From Methylomonas sp. (GTDB lineage Bacteria > Pseudomonadota > Gammaproteobacteria > Methylococcales > Methylomonadaceae), in assembly GCA_026988195.1 (NCBI GenBank), contig JALSLS010000130.1, positions 1 to 21,479 on the forward strand: 21,479 bases of DNA, in the 5' to 3' direction. Positions 14,450-21,479 of this stretch are shown here, one piece after another. The notes beneath the pieces are model-generated. The model did not search any database and was not told the origin of the DNA. It was given only the letters and a program-made list of their open reading frames with translations. How positions within the stretch are numbered: position 1 is the stretch's first letter; every line of letters begins with the position of its first letter. The position numbers were made by a program, and so were the translations under genes.

Positions 14450-15397
14450 ATGAGATTTGCAGCAGTATTTCCAGGGCAGGGGTCACAAACTATAGGAATG
14501 TTAGATGATTTAGCTAAAAACCATAGAGAAATAGAGCACACCTTTCAAGAAGGTTCTGATATTATCAGAAAAGACTTATGGAAGTTAATAACAGAAGAAA
14601 GTAGTAGAAGTTCTCTTAATCAAACAGATAATACTCAACCTGTAATGTTAGCTGCATGTGTTGCTGTATGGCGTGTATGGTTGTCATGTGGGGGTTGTTT
14701 GCCTATTGGGATGGCAGGACATAGTCTTGGAGAGTATGCTGCTCTAGTTGCTAGTGGCAGTCTCTCATTTGATGATGCGATGCTGTTAGTTTTTGAACGA
14801 GCTAAACTAATGCAATTATCTGTACCTAAGGGGAAGGGAGGAATGACAGCAATTATAGGATTACAAAGTGATGATGTAATTCAAATATGCAATAGCGTAG
14901 AAGATAAAAATCATGGTGTTGTTGAAATTGCTAATTTTAATTCTTTAAATCAAATTGTTATTTCTGGCAATAGTAATACAGTTGATATTGCGGCTTCAAT
15001 TTGTATTGACGAAGGGGCTATACGAGCAATAAAGTTACCAGTAAGTGTGCCATCACATTGTTCTTTAATGGAAGATATAGCTGAAAATTTTCATGATATA
15101 TTAGCTAAAATAGAGCTCTACAAAGGAAATCTTCCCATATTACATAATGTTGATGCTTCTAGTCATGATAGTAAAGAAAGTGTGCGTGTCGTTCTATCCG
15201 AACAACTATATAAACCTGTACGCTGGGTTGAAACTATTTTAAATTTCAAAAATCTACATAAAGTAGACACTGTAATCGAGTTTGGTCCTGGCAAAGTTTT
15301 ATTTAACTTAAATCGTGGCATTAATAATAAAGATATTAAAAATTTATATATATGTAATCAGTCCTCTCTAGAAAAATCTTTAAAACTATGTGTTTAG
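14450..15397 (+). CDS. Malonyl-CoA:ACP transacylase (FabD-like), canonical
   Basis: A 315-residue acyltransferase with all FabD landmarks: FPGQGSQ (7-13), GHSLGEY with Ser92, FERAKLMQ with Arg117, PSHCSLM with His203, and the EQLYKPVRW segment near 250-260. Arg117 is the residue that pairs with the malonyl carboxylate, so malonyl is the expected substrate. It would load malonyl onto the operon's ACP and so serve the FabF-like KS. Being separate from any KS module, it acts in trans. AAAGGA (14435-14440) fixes the ATG at 14450. This is the last gene of the operon and it converges with the exporter operon, with only 12 bp between the stop codons. Confidence 0.92.
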   Translation: MRFAAVFPGQGSQTIGMLDDLAKNHREIEHTFQEGSDIIRKDLWKLITEESSRSSLNQTDNTQPVMLAACVAVWRVWLSCGGCLPIGMAGHSLGEYAALVASGSLSFDDAMLLVFERAKLMQLSVPKGKGGMTAIIGLQSDDVIQICNSVEDKNHGVVEIANFNSLNQIVISGNSNTVDIAASICIDEGAIRAIKLPVSVPSHCSLMEDIAENFHDILAKIELYKGNLPILHNVDASSHDSKESVRVVLSEQLYKPVRWVETILNFKNLHKVDTVIEFGPGKVLFNLNRGINNKDIKNLYICNQSSLEKSLKLCV

Positions 15398-15409
15398 TGG
15401 ATTACACAT
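15388..15409. terminator. Possible small bidirectional terminator hairpin
   Basis: ATGTGT (15388-15393) and ACACAT (15404-15409) pair with a 10-base loop. The hairpin covers the end of the FabD-like gene and touches the end of the DUF2141 gene, the only space between the two convergent operons. The stem is short and T-runs are weak, so this is a tentative call. Confidence 0.25.
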
Positions 15410-15838
15410 CTACTTTAACTTTATATTAATTTCTTGATTCCTTGATATCTCAAATGCAGCCTTAGTAAACGTTGGTTTTCCTAAATATTCTTGGCCACTT
15501 GTACCCATTTTTTCTTTTGGTATTTTAAAGAAATTAAAATCAAGTTTATTGTTATCATTTTTATCTTGAAAAACAGCAATCGCATAAGTTCCTTTTGGAA
15601 GGTCAAGCTTATGTTGTTTAATCGTTGCTGGAAAAACTACTTTCTTAATCGGAGCGCCATCAGGAAAATCTTTGGCGTTATTATAAACCGCTATTAATAG
15701 CTTACCTTGATTAGGAGTAGCACCTGTAATATTAATGGTGAGCTCGTCTCCAAAAGCTACAGCATCCATTAAAATCAATGACAATATAAACCCATTTATA
15801 AAGCAGTTTTTCATATCTAAATACATCTTAAAAATCAT
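15410..15838 (-). CDS. DUF2141 family secreted protein
   Basis: A 142-residue protein with a hydrophobic export signal around MKNCFINGFILSLILMDAVAFG. The mature part has the DUF2141 pattern: beta-rich, NQGKLLIAVYNNAKDFPDGAP, then LPKGTYAIAVFQDKNDNNKLDFN and GTSGQEYLGKPTFTKAAFEI. The domain resembles small carboxypeptidase-regulatory-like beta folds; its biochemical role is not established. AGGA about 7 bases before the ATG at 15838 supports this start, which overlaps the beta-barrel gene by 11 bp. Internal Met codons at 15826 and 15814 are alternatives and would give a more typical signal peptide. It is the last gene of the exporter operon, so it is probably a periplasmic accessory. Confidence 0.75.
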   Translation of the reverse strand: MIFKMYLDMKNCFINGFILSLILMDAVAFGDELTINITGATPNQGKLLIAVYNNAKDFPDGAPIKKVVFPATIKQHKLDLPKGTYAIAVFQDKNDNNKLDFNFFKIPKEKMGTSGQEYLGKPTFTKAAFEISRNQEINIKLK

Positions 15839-17261
15839 GTTTAAGTCCTATAGATACTGTATTCTCTTGGTCTAGACTTCCATAAATTGAGTTATCATCA
15901 CCTGAATATTTTGCAAACTGTAGTGACAGCTCTGTATTTTTATTATACGTGTAGCTCGCTTTTACTTGCACTAGATTGCTGTTATCGTTTAAATCAGCTA
16001 TCAGCATACCTGTTAGGTCTAAATTATCTATAACTGCGTCATTCCAAGTAGAGTGCAAGAATAATCTATGTTTTCCTAAGGGTTCTCCTCTTGCTTGTGC
16101 TAAACCTCTAACTGCAAGTAATTGTCCTACTACAGCAGGGTTCTTTGTGTTAATCCCTAAGTCAAACCATGCATTGGTATCAGACTTTGACAGCCCTGCT
16201 TCGTTATAGTGATATTCAAGCTTGGTGGTCACATTAAAAGATGAAGTGTAAGAAGCCCCTACTGATATTTGCTGTAAATAATTTTCACCTTCATCACTTC
16301 CAAATTTTTGTAAAATATCAGGATGAAATTGCTTTGATTCTCTTGCATGATGGAATGCTTCATCAATTAATTTGCGTCTTTGACCTATATTCCATTCAGC
16401 ATAGGAATATAATTTTTTTGTGATAACTTTGCTAATATTTAAACCAAGGTTATGCTTGCCTGATTCATTATAATAAATAAATTCTGGACTAAAACCATCG
16501 CTTAGCTCATGGGTTACTTTTAGTAATAAGCGTGAACGGTCATTACTTTTATGTAAATTTAGACCTACAATAGCTTTATCTGTCGTCCAGTCATCACCCT
16601 TATTACTAATATTAGGGGATGCTATTAGTGTTGCTGAACCACCTTCCCAAAGCTTTTGCCCTTGAGCAAGAAGTGCGCCTAAACGGGCATCACGCAACTG
16701 GCTAACATCTTCTGTCGTTCGATCTATTACCGTTCCTACTTTAAAATAATCAGTAGGATTAAAGCCAGTAGCTACGCCATTTTTAATATTAATTCGACCC
16801 ACATCAAAAAATACTGTTGGTGATTTTTGCCAGCTTAGATAGATCTCTTTGAGATCTATACGCAAATCATTTGAAGACTTAAATGATTCATTCTCACGCG
16901 TATAAGCATTAAGCAATAAATCTGTTTTCAATGAAACTGTTTGACTGAGCGGTGAATCACCTTGTAAGCCTAGCCTGCTTAGGTTATTCCAGTCAGCATG
17001 TTCAGTTTCAGGTAGCTTAAAGGCCCGGTCAGTTGAATCGTTCAAATGACTTATCTGAGTTGTATTATCAACTGTAAACTTAAATGATTTCCTCTTTATT
17101 GTTTTAAAATCCTCTCCAAGTTCTGCCACATTTGAAGTTGCAGTTGCTTCCCCTTCTACTGGTGGCAGAAAACCTAAATCATCATCTTCACCGTTGTTGG
17201 CCCAAACGGGTGAGGCACTAACAATATAAGCAATAAATAGGCTGAATAGTTTAACTTTCAT
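15828..17261 (-). CDS. Outer-membrane beta-barrel protein of the exporter operon
   Basis: A 477-residue protein with a signal peptide (about 1-21, cleavage after SPVWA). A short acidic linker follows, then many alternating amphipathic strands rich in aromatic residues, and it ends in KHDF, the terminal Phe typical of outer-membrane barrels. The segment VFFDVGRINIKNGVATGFNPTDYFK resembles DUF1302 and alginate-export-type porins. AAGGGG lies within the last codons of the upstream gene, only 5 bp away, so the two are coupled. In this setting it may be the outer-membrane acceptor or channel for the molecule moved by the ABC transporter and carried by the LolA-like protein. A passive porin is an alternative. 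Confidence 0.75.
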   Translation of the reverse strand: MKVKLFSLFIAYIVSASPVWANNGEDDDLGFLPPVEGEATATSNVAELGEDFKTIKRKSFKFTVDNTTQISHLNDSTDRAFKLPETEHADWNNLSRLGLQGDSPLSQTVSLKTDLLLNAYTRENESFKSSNDLRIDLKEIYLSWQKSPTVFFDVGRINIKNGVATGFNPTDYFKVGTVIDRTTEDVSQLRDARLGALLAQGQKLWEGGSATLIASPNISNKGDDWTTDKAIVGLNLHKSNDRSRLLLKVTHELSDGFSPEFIYYNESGKHNLGLNISKVITKKLYSYAEWNIGQRRKLIDEAFHHARESKQFHPDILQKFGSDEGENYLQQISVGASYTSSFNVTTKLEYHYNEAGLSKSDTNAWFDLGINTKNPAVVGQLLAVRGLAQARGEPLGKHRLFLHSTWNDAVIDNLDLTGMLIADLNDNSNLVQVKASYTYNKNTELSLQFAKYSGDDNSIYGSLDQENTVSIGLKHDF

Positions 17262-17266
17262 GACAT

Positions 17267-18055
17267 TTACCCCTTAAAATGAGGTAAGTAATTACGTTGA
17301 AACCAAGCCTCAGGGATCGTTATATTTTGGTAGTTACTCATCTGCATACGCGTGACTTTTCTGGTATCCACTCCATCAATAATTAACACTTGCGTTGGGC
17401 GCACCTGACCTAGTTGTTTTTGAAATTTGGTGTAGTAAACAATTTTCAACAAACGCTTGCTACTGGAATAAAACTTTGCTTTAACGGGGCGGTTGGTTCC
17501 TTTCTCGACCCAATAATCCGCCGATGCATAGGTCACACTCTTTGTTTTAGCCGTCATGTGTAAGTGATAAACAGTTCTAGGTTTCTTTGTCGCATCTTTA
17601 ATGTTTTCTTCTGCAAGTAGTTTCACATGGTAATCTAGTGCAAAGTTTGAAGTCATTACATCACCATTTGATGCCTGCCCCATTAATCGTTGTTGTGCAG
17701 AAAGACGAATGCTATTTTTTGCAGCTGGGTCATAAAACCATATTTCATTACCGTTTTGGAGCATCAACTTTCCTGAGTCACTTTGTGGTCTTAGAAATTG
17801 TACCAAACTTCGGAACTGACCATTATTAGCATTTGCTTTTGAATTTACTTTAATAATAGAACGGTTAGCCTCTTTACCTTTATTGTATTCAATCAAAGTA
17901 ATTTGTGTTGAAAATGGCTTGCTCGGGTTTCTCAATTTATCGGACTGCTCTAGTATTTTTTCTGCTGAAAGTTGAGTATCTGCTTGAGCAAAAGAGGAAA
18001 ATGCTAAAAAACCGATTAGCATCACTAATATTATTTTTTTAAATAGTATTTTCAT
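17267..18055 (-). CDS. LolA-like outer-membrane lipoprotein-sorting protein (periplasmic carrier)
   Basis: A 262-residue protein with a clear signal peptide (MKILFKKIILVMLIGFLAFSSFAQA, processed after about residue 25). The body contains FRSLVQFLRPQSDSGKLMLQNGNEIWFYDPAAKNSIRLSAQQRLMGQASNGDVMTSNFALDY, the pattern of outer-membrane lipoprotein-sorting proteins related to LolA. These form an open beta-sheet cup that shields lipids or hydrophobic molecules in the periplasm. It is encoded between an ABC permease and an outer-membrane barrel, which suggests a periplasmic shuttle for the same cargo. AAGG about 8 bases upstream supports the start. The cargo could be the resorcinol product or a lipid; the sequence does not decide. 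Confidence 0.82.
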   Translation of the reverse strand: MKILFKKIILVMLIGFLAFSSFAQADTQLSAEKILEQSDKLRNPSKPFSTQITLIEYNKGKEANRSIIKVNSKANANNGQFRSLVQFLRPQSDSGKLMLQNGNEIWFYDPAAKNSIRLSAQQRLMGQASNGDVMTSNFALDYHVKLLAEENIKDATKKPRTVYHLHMTAKTKSVTYASADYWVEKGTNRPVKAKFYSSSKRLLKIVYYTKFQKQLGQVRPTQVLIIDGVDTRKVTRMQMSNYQNITIPEAWFQRNYLPHFKG

Positions 18056-18091
18056 AATTTTTACCTTGTTTATAAGTTAATAGATTGTTTA

Positions 18092-19498
18092 TTAATTATT
18101 TCGAATTGCATTTACAATATTCATTTTAGAGGCATATCTAGCGGGTAATAATGATGAAACAGTGGCAACCATTGTCATCAAAATCCAAGCACCTATTAAT
18201 AACAAGGGGTTAGTAAATAAAAGAATTTTTAAATTACTACTGTCAACACTCCCTGGAGGCGACCAGCTAAATCCAGACTGATTAAACACCAGTGTAATGA
18301 TGATGGAGACAATGATTCCAAGCGTTGCTCCAGCAACACCAATCACCGCCCCTTCTAATAAGAACTGCCAGCGTACTGCGCTACGGCGCAGGCCCATGGC
18401 GCGCAATGAACCAATTTCAGAGATGCGCTCCATAACGCTCATGGTTAATGTATTGACTGTTGTAAAGAGAACAACCAGTGAAATCATCAATGCAATAAAA
18501 ATAAAGATTACGATAAACATATCTATGATTTGAAAAAACTCGGTATTAAACTCACCATAGTTTTTAACTTCAAATGTTTGCTTTTTAACATTCGCTTTAA
18601 GGTACTTACTTAAATGCGCTTGAGTTTCCTTAATCATTTCAGACTTTTTTAGTTGTATGATTAATGAGCTGACACGAGAGTCATCCGCAAAGACAAGTTT
18701 TTGTGCTTGTGTTAAATGCATCGTGACATAACTATCATCCAACACCTTATTCGGCATTTTTCGAGCATTAATAATGGATAAAGAAACCACATTCGGCGCA
18801 CCGCTTCCTGTTGATGCTAGCAAGTCAATTTGCACACTTTTTTTCTTACTATCGCTCTCTTGCTGATTTTCTTCTTCAAGTAATGAGGAAAGGGCTAGAA
18901 CTTGCTCATCTACCTCCTCATCCTTCTTACCTTTAACTATTTCAACAGGCCTGTCTTTGCAATCAGGGATTATTAGGCTTTCACACAGGCCCAGCATTTT
19001 TGCCATACCCACTCCCACAACGCCTTGGGTAGTATTATTATCATTTATACTCAAGGGTTTTTGGTTCTGACCCAATCCATATTGATCCCACGTTCCCATT
19101 TTGTTTTTATCTGATGGAATGACACCGGAACCTATGAACGTCTTAGAACTATCTGCGGAATAGTTTCCTGCAATACCTGCCAGATTAACAACAGGGGTAA
19201 TGACTTTAATTCTTTGTTTTAAGAAATCATCTTTATTGATTTGGGAGATAATATTTTCATAATCATCAATGTAATAGTCAGTAGGTCGACTTGGGCCAAA
19301 TTCTAAATAACCTTCTTTGTATATATGCAAATGCCCCTGAGTTTGAACAATCCCGGTTTGTAAGCCAGAGTAAATGCTCGATATAAAGCCACCAAAAAGT
19401 AGCAAAGCAGTCATACCAATAACCATGGCGAAAATGGTGGTCAAAGAACGACGACGATTTCTAATTAAATTTCTAACGGCTAATTTTAAATTGTTCAT
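18092..19498 (-). CDS. ABC transporter permease, MacB/LolCE (FtsX) type
   Basis: A 468-residue permease. A first membrane helix lies at about 20-45 after the basic VRNLIRNRRRS segment. A large periplasmic domain follows, containing a charged Glu/Lys/Ser-rich insertion (about 205-230). Three C-terminal helices (about 326-352, 385-410 and 433-452) form the FtsX domain with the coupling-helix motif EISEIGSLRAMGLRR. This topology belongs to the type VII mechanotransmission transporters such as LolCDE and MacB, which extract cargo from the membrane or periplasm. The start codon overlaps the ATPase stop by 4 bp (ATGA). It works with the ATPase at 19495 and probably with the LolA-like carrier downstream. 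Confidence 0.88.
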   Translation of the reverse strand: MNNLKLAVRNLIRNRRRSLTTIFAMVIGMTALLLFGGFISSIYSGLQTGIVQTQGHLHIYKEGYLEFGPSRPTDYYIDDYENIISQINKDDFLKQRIKVITPVVNLAGIAGNYSADSSKTFIGSGVIPSDKNKMGTWDQYGLGQNQKPLSINDNNTTQGVVGVGMAKMLGLCESLIIPDCKDRPVEIVKGKKDEEVDEQVLALSSLLEEENQQESDSKKKSVQIDLLASTGSGAPNVVSLSIINARKMPNKVLDDSYVTMHLTQAQKLVFADDSRVSSLIIQLKKSEMIKETQAHLSKYLKANVKKQTFEVKNYGEFNTEFFQIIDMFIVIFIFIALMISLVVLFTTVNTLTMSVMERISEIGSLRAMGLRRSAVRWQFLLEGAVIGVAGATLGIIVSIIITLVFNQSGFSWSPPGSVDSSNLKILLFTNPLLLIGAWILMTMVATVSSLLPARYASKMNIVNAIRNN

Positions 19499-20205
19499 GT
19501 TGAAGCCCTCTCTTTTTGAGCTACATTTTCTATTTTTCCATCCTTAATGGTAATAATTTTATTAGCATGCTGCATGACTTCGGTATCATGCGTAGAAAAA
19601 ATAAAACTAGTTTTGTAACGAGACTGCATTTCAAGCATCAAGTCTATTATTTCAGAGCCTGTTTTTGAATCTAAATTGGCTGTTGGTTCATCTGCTAAGA
19701 TTAGTTCAGGGCGTTTTACTAATGCCCTTGCCACAGCGACACGTTGTTGCTCACCGCCGCTTAATTGAGCAGGACGATGATGCTTGCGTTTAAATAATCC
19801 AACAGAATCAAGTATTTCAGTGACTCGGTCATGACGCTCGCGTTTGGGTATTTTTTGTAATAAAAGCGGATACTCCACATTTTCATAGGCAGAAAGAACC
19901 GCCATCAAGTTATAGTTTTGAAAGATATAGCCAATATGCTTATTGCGGAAATCAGCCAGTTGATTGTCTGTTAGCGTGCTTATCTCCCGCTCTAAAACAG
20001 TAAACTTGCCACTGGTAGGAACATCAATACAACCCAATAAATTAAGCAATGTTGTTTTGCCACTACCTGATGGACCAACAATAAAGCTAAATTCTTGGCG
20101 CTTCAGGATAAGATTAATCCCACGCAAAGCTTCAACTTTTACTTCTCCTGTCTGATATACTTTTGTAACATCTTGTAGCTCTGCTAGAGCGTGATCGAGA
20201 GGCAT
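19495..20205 (-). CDS. ABC transporter ATP-binding protein, LolD/MacB type
   Basis: A 236-residue nucleotide-binding protein with Walker A GPSGSGKTT (44-52), Q-loop region IFQNYNLM, signature LSGGEQQRVAVARAL (148-162), Walker B LILADEP (168-174) and the H-loop His206 in STHD. The sequence is typical of ATPases that pair with FtsX-type permeases. It is the first gene of the exporter operon. GGAGA lies just upstream of the ATG and two palindromic operator-like sites lie between this gene and the divergent MarR gene. It powers the permease encoded next, and the whole set likely provides export and self-protection for the product of the biosynthetic operon. Confidence 0.93.
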   Translation of the reverse strand: MPLDHALAELQDVTKVYQTGEVKVEALRGINLILKRQEFSFIVGPSGSGKTTLLNLLGCIDVPTSGKFTVLEREISTLTDNQLADFRNKHIGYIFQNYNLMAVLSAYENVEYPLLLQKIPKRERHDRVTEILDSVGLFKRKHHRPAQLSGGEQQRVAVARALVKRPELILADEPTANLDSKTGSEIIDLMLEMQSRYKTSFIFSTHDTEVMQHANKIITIKDGKIENVAQKERAST

Positions 20206-20220
20206 TTAATTCTCCGTGTT

Positions 20221-20239
20221 TAGTTGATAGCGTCAACTA
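20221..20239. promoter_or_regulatory. Operator-like site O1 (MarR-type palindrome)
   Basis: TAGTTGATAGCGTCAACTA is a perfect 7-5-7 palindrome placed at the -10/start region of the predicted exporter promoter, in the gap between the divergent exporter and MarR genes. The size and symmetry suit a dimeric winged-helix MarR protein. Confidence 0.6.
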
Positions 20240-20266
20240 TGATAGAGGATTGATTGATAATAGCAA
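20239..20266 (-). promoter_or_regulatory. Promoter of the exporter operon
   Basis: On the minus strand TTGCTA (20266-20261, 4 of 6) and TATCAT (20244-20239, 5 of 6) are spaced by 16 bp. Transcription would start near 20232, inside O1, leaving a leader of about 27 bases. O2 covers the -35 and O1 begins at the -10, an arrangement expected for repression by occlusion. Confidence 0.45.
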
Positions 20267-20269
20267 CTA
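20251..20269. promoter_or_regulatory. Operator-like site O2 (imperfect copy of O1)
   Basis: TGATTGATAATAGCAACTA matches O1 at 13 of 19 positions in the same register. The two centres are 30 bp apart, about three helical turns, so two dimers would sit on the same face of the DNA. It overlaps the exporter -35 and lies 35 bp upstream of the MarR start codon, so it may also mediate autoregulation. Confidence 0.5.
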
Positions 20270-20304
20270 TTTAATGATGAATATCACATATTTTGAAAAC
20301 TACT

Positions 20305-20760
20305 ATGTCTAACTCAATAAAAGAAATTTCTATTTATAATGATTTCTTTAATTTCTTAATTTTTATGGATTTGAGGATGAAAGATAGCATGCAGGAAGAA
20401 GACGCAGGTCTATCTATAGTACAAATTTCTGTACTAAGAATATTAGCAATAGAAGGAGAAATATCCCTAATACAAGTAGCTAAAAAAGCAGGTAAGGACA
20501 AGTCTCAAATTACTAGAGTTATTCAAGATCTTGTTAAGAAAGGACTATTAAGAAAAGATAGGAGTGATATTGACCGCCGTAGCTTTATACTTAAATTAAA
20601 CCCTAAGGTTCAAGATAAAGTATCTTACTACATGAAAAAAGAAAAAGAACTGATTACTGAAATGCTTTCTACGTTATCTAAGAAAGATAAACAAAGGTTT
20701 AATGATATATTCGTTACAATATACAAAAATATGGGAATTACTCGTAGCGAGAGACTGTAA
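20305..20760 (+). CDS. MarR-family transcriptional regulator
   Basis: A 151-residue winged-helix regulator. The N-terminal dimerisation helix is followed by LSIVQISVLRILAIEGEISLIQVAKKAGKDKSQITRVIQDLVKKGLLRKDRSDIDRRS, which contains the MarR recognition helix (DKSQITRVIQDL) and the D-x-R wing motif (DIDRRS). A long C-terminal helix completes the dimer interface. MarR proteins usually repress divergent transporter genes and let go when a phenolic ligand binds. A resorcinol-type product of this operon would be a natural inducer. I prefer the ATG at 20305 over the TTG at 20293; neither has a clear ribosome binding site. It is divergent from the exporter and shares its operator region. Confidence 0.88.
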   Translation: MSNSIKEISIYNDFFNFLIFMDLRMKDSMQEEDAGLSIVQISVLRILAIEGEISLIQVAKKAGKDKSQITRVIQDLVKKGLLRKDRSDIDRRSFILKLNPKVQDKVSYYMKKEKELITEMLSTLSKKDKQRFNDIFVTIYKNMGITRSERL

Positions 20761-20777
20761 CTAACTCTTGGTGTTAT

Positions 20778-20840
20778 GTTAAGTCTCCTGCTGTTCTAAT
20801 AACTCCGCTATAGTGACTAAGTTGTTAACCAAGACTTAAC
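20778..20840. repeat. Inverted repeat downstream of the MarR gene
   Basis: GTTAAGTCT (20778-20786) and AGACTTAAC (20832-20840) form perfect 9-base arms. A second pair, TCTTGGT (20766-20772) and ACCAAGA (20828-20834), lies alongside. Within the gene-free stretch 20761-20942 a further hairpin, GTACG-AAAA-CGTAC (20910-20923), can form. No open reading frame or tRNA is evident. It could be a MarR terminator, a remnant of a mobile-element end or a small structured RNA. Confidence 0.4.
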
Positions 20841-20942
20841 TTTCGGAAACCCAGTACCATGTCTGAAACGATATGATATGGAAAGCATGATGGGGTCTGA
20901 AGTCCACTGGTACGAAAACGTACGCTAAGGAACTGGAATTAT

Positions 20943-21479
20943 CTATAATTCTAACTCCTGAAGCAGCTTGTACACTGTTGAACGACCAATATTCATCTGT
21001 TTAGCAATCCCAGAAGCCCCTAGACCCTTACTATGCAGAATTTGTAATTTTTCTCTGTCAACGGTGCGTTTACGACCAAACATCACGCCTCTGGCCTTAG
21101 CATCCTCTCGTCCTTCATTGGTTCTTTCTAAAATACGTCTACGCTCTGCCTGAGCTACGGCACTAAGAATTGTTACAACCATTTCACCCATCGTACCTTC
21201 TGTATTCACTCCATCATCTAAAAATCGAATGGCTACGCCTATTTCATCAAAACCTTTGATTAGCTGAATCATATCTGCGGTATCTCTACCTAGGCGATCA
21301 AGCTTGGTGACAAGAACAACATCTCCTTTTTCGACTTTAACTTGTAATAGTTTTAGTCCTGGTCTTTTAGCCTGACTGCCAGATATTTTATCTGTAAAGA
21401 TACGGCTTTCTTTTGCACCAGCTTCTTGAAGTGACTTTATTTGCAAGTTTAAGGATTGTTGACTGGTTGAAACACGAGC
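20943..21479 (-). CDS. Tn3-type serine resolvase/invertase (5' end outside the window)
   Basis: A partial site-specific recombinase of 178 visible residues. The frame is open to the window edge and the first visible residues are ARVSTSQQSLN, which include the catalytic Ser of the RVST motif. The visible start is therefore not the real start, and about six residues are missing. The catalytic core continues with DVVLVTKLDRLGRDTADM, FLDDGVNTEGTMGEMVVTILSAVAQAERRRILERTNEG and GVMFGRKRT. A helix-turn-helix DNA-binding end follows (GLGASGIAKQMNIGRSTVYKLLQEL). Such enzymes resolve Tn3-family cointegrates or invert DNA. No transposase is visible beside it. It marks the right border of the island. Confidence 0.9.
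   Translation of the reverse strand, partial: ARVSTSQQSLNLQIKSLQEAGAKESRIFTDKISGSQAKRPGLKLLQVKVEKGDVVLVTKLDRLGRDTADMIQLIKGFDEIGVAIRFLDDGVNTEGTMGEMVVTILSAVAQAERRRILERTNEGREDAKARGVMFGRKRTVDREKLQILHSKGLGASGIAKQMNIGRSTVYKLLQELEL

Noticed and set aside
20778..20840. Integron attC site
   Set aside because: GTTAAGT and ACTTAAC match the R-box patterns but in the reverse order to attC (GTTRRRY comes first), and no integron integrase is present.
20943..21446. A complete resolvase starting at 21446
   Set aside because: The frame stays open to the window edge and encodes the catalytic ARVSTSQQ segment upstream, so the gene is truncated by the window, not complete.

Overview
The window looks like a horizontally mobile secondary-metabolite island from a low-GC Gram-negative bacterium. 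Outer-membrane, periplasmic and LolA-like proteins and a cytochrome c with a signal anchor show the Gram-negative envelope. A gammaproteobacterium is my best guess, but nothing in the sequence proves it.

Left edge (1-284): the first codons of an IS3-type transposase run off the left end on the minus strand. They are followed by a probable IS end near 120 and by a promoter/operator region (about 194-232) for the biosynthetic operon.

Biosynthetic operon (285-15397, all plus strand, mostly overlapping or tightly spaced): AT-like protein, crotonase, FabF-like KS, ACP, degenerate DarB-like KAS III, 3-hydroxyacyl-CoA dehydrogenase, two crotonases, DpgA-type type III PKS, a divergent DpgB-like crotonase, hot-dog thioesterase, unusual phosphopantetheinyl transferase, DarA-like flavodoxin-fold protein, tetraheme cytochrome c, methyltransferase and canonical FabD-like malonyltransferase. 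It combines two resorcinol-forming logics that normally occur separately. One is the DpgA/DpgB/DpgD pathway to 3,5-dihydroxyphenylacetyl-CoA, known from glycopeptide antibiotics. The other is the DarA/DarB/ACP logic of dialkylresorcinols and flexirubins. To these it adds a CoA-type reductase/hydratase set (HCDH plus crotonases) in place of FabG/FabZ. My inference is an aryl or resorcinol polyketide, possibly reduced or polyene-like, then methylated and perhaps oxidised in the periplasm. The product is unknown to me.

Exporter operon (15410-20205, minus strand): MacB/LolCDE-type ATPase and permease, a LolA-like periplasmic protein, an outer-membrane beta-barrel and a small DUF2141 protein. Together they could form a trans-envelope route for a hydrophobic product and give self-resistance.

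Regulation: a divergent MarR-family gene (20305-20760) is separated from the exporter by about 100 bp. That gap carries two 19-bp palindromic operator-like sites placed over the exporter -35 and -10 boxes. A related 19-bp palindrome overlaps the -35 of the biosynthetic promoter, so one MarR regulator may control both production and export.

Right edge (20761-21479): a gene-free 182-bp stretch with inverted repeats, then a Tn3-type serine resolvase running off the right end on the minus strand. Mobile genes at both ends suggest the whole island was acquired.
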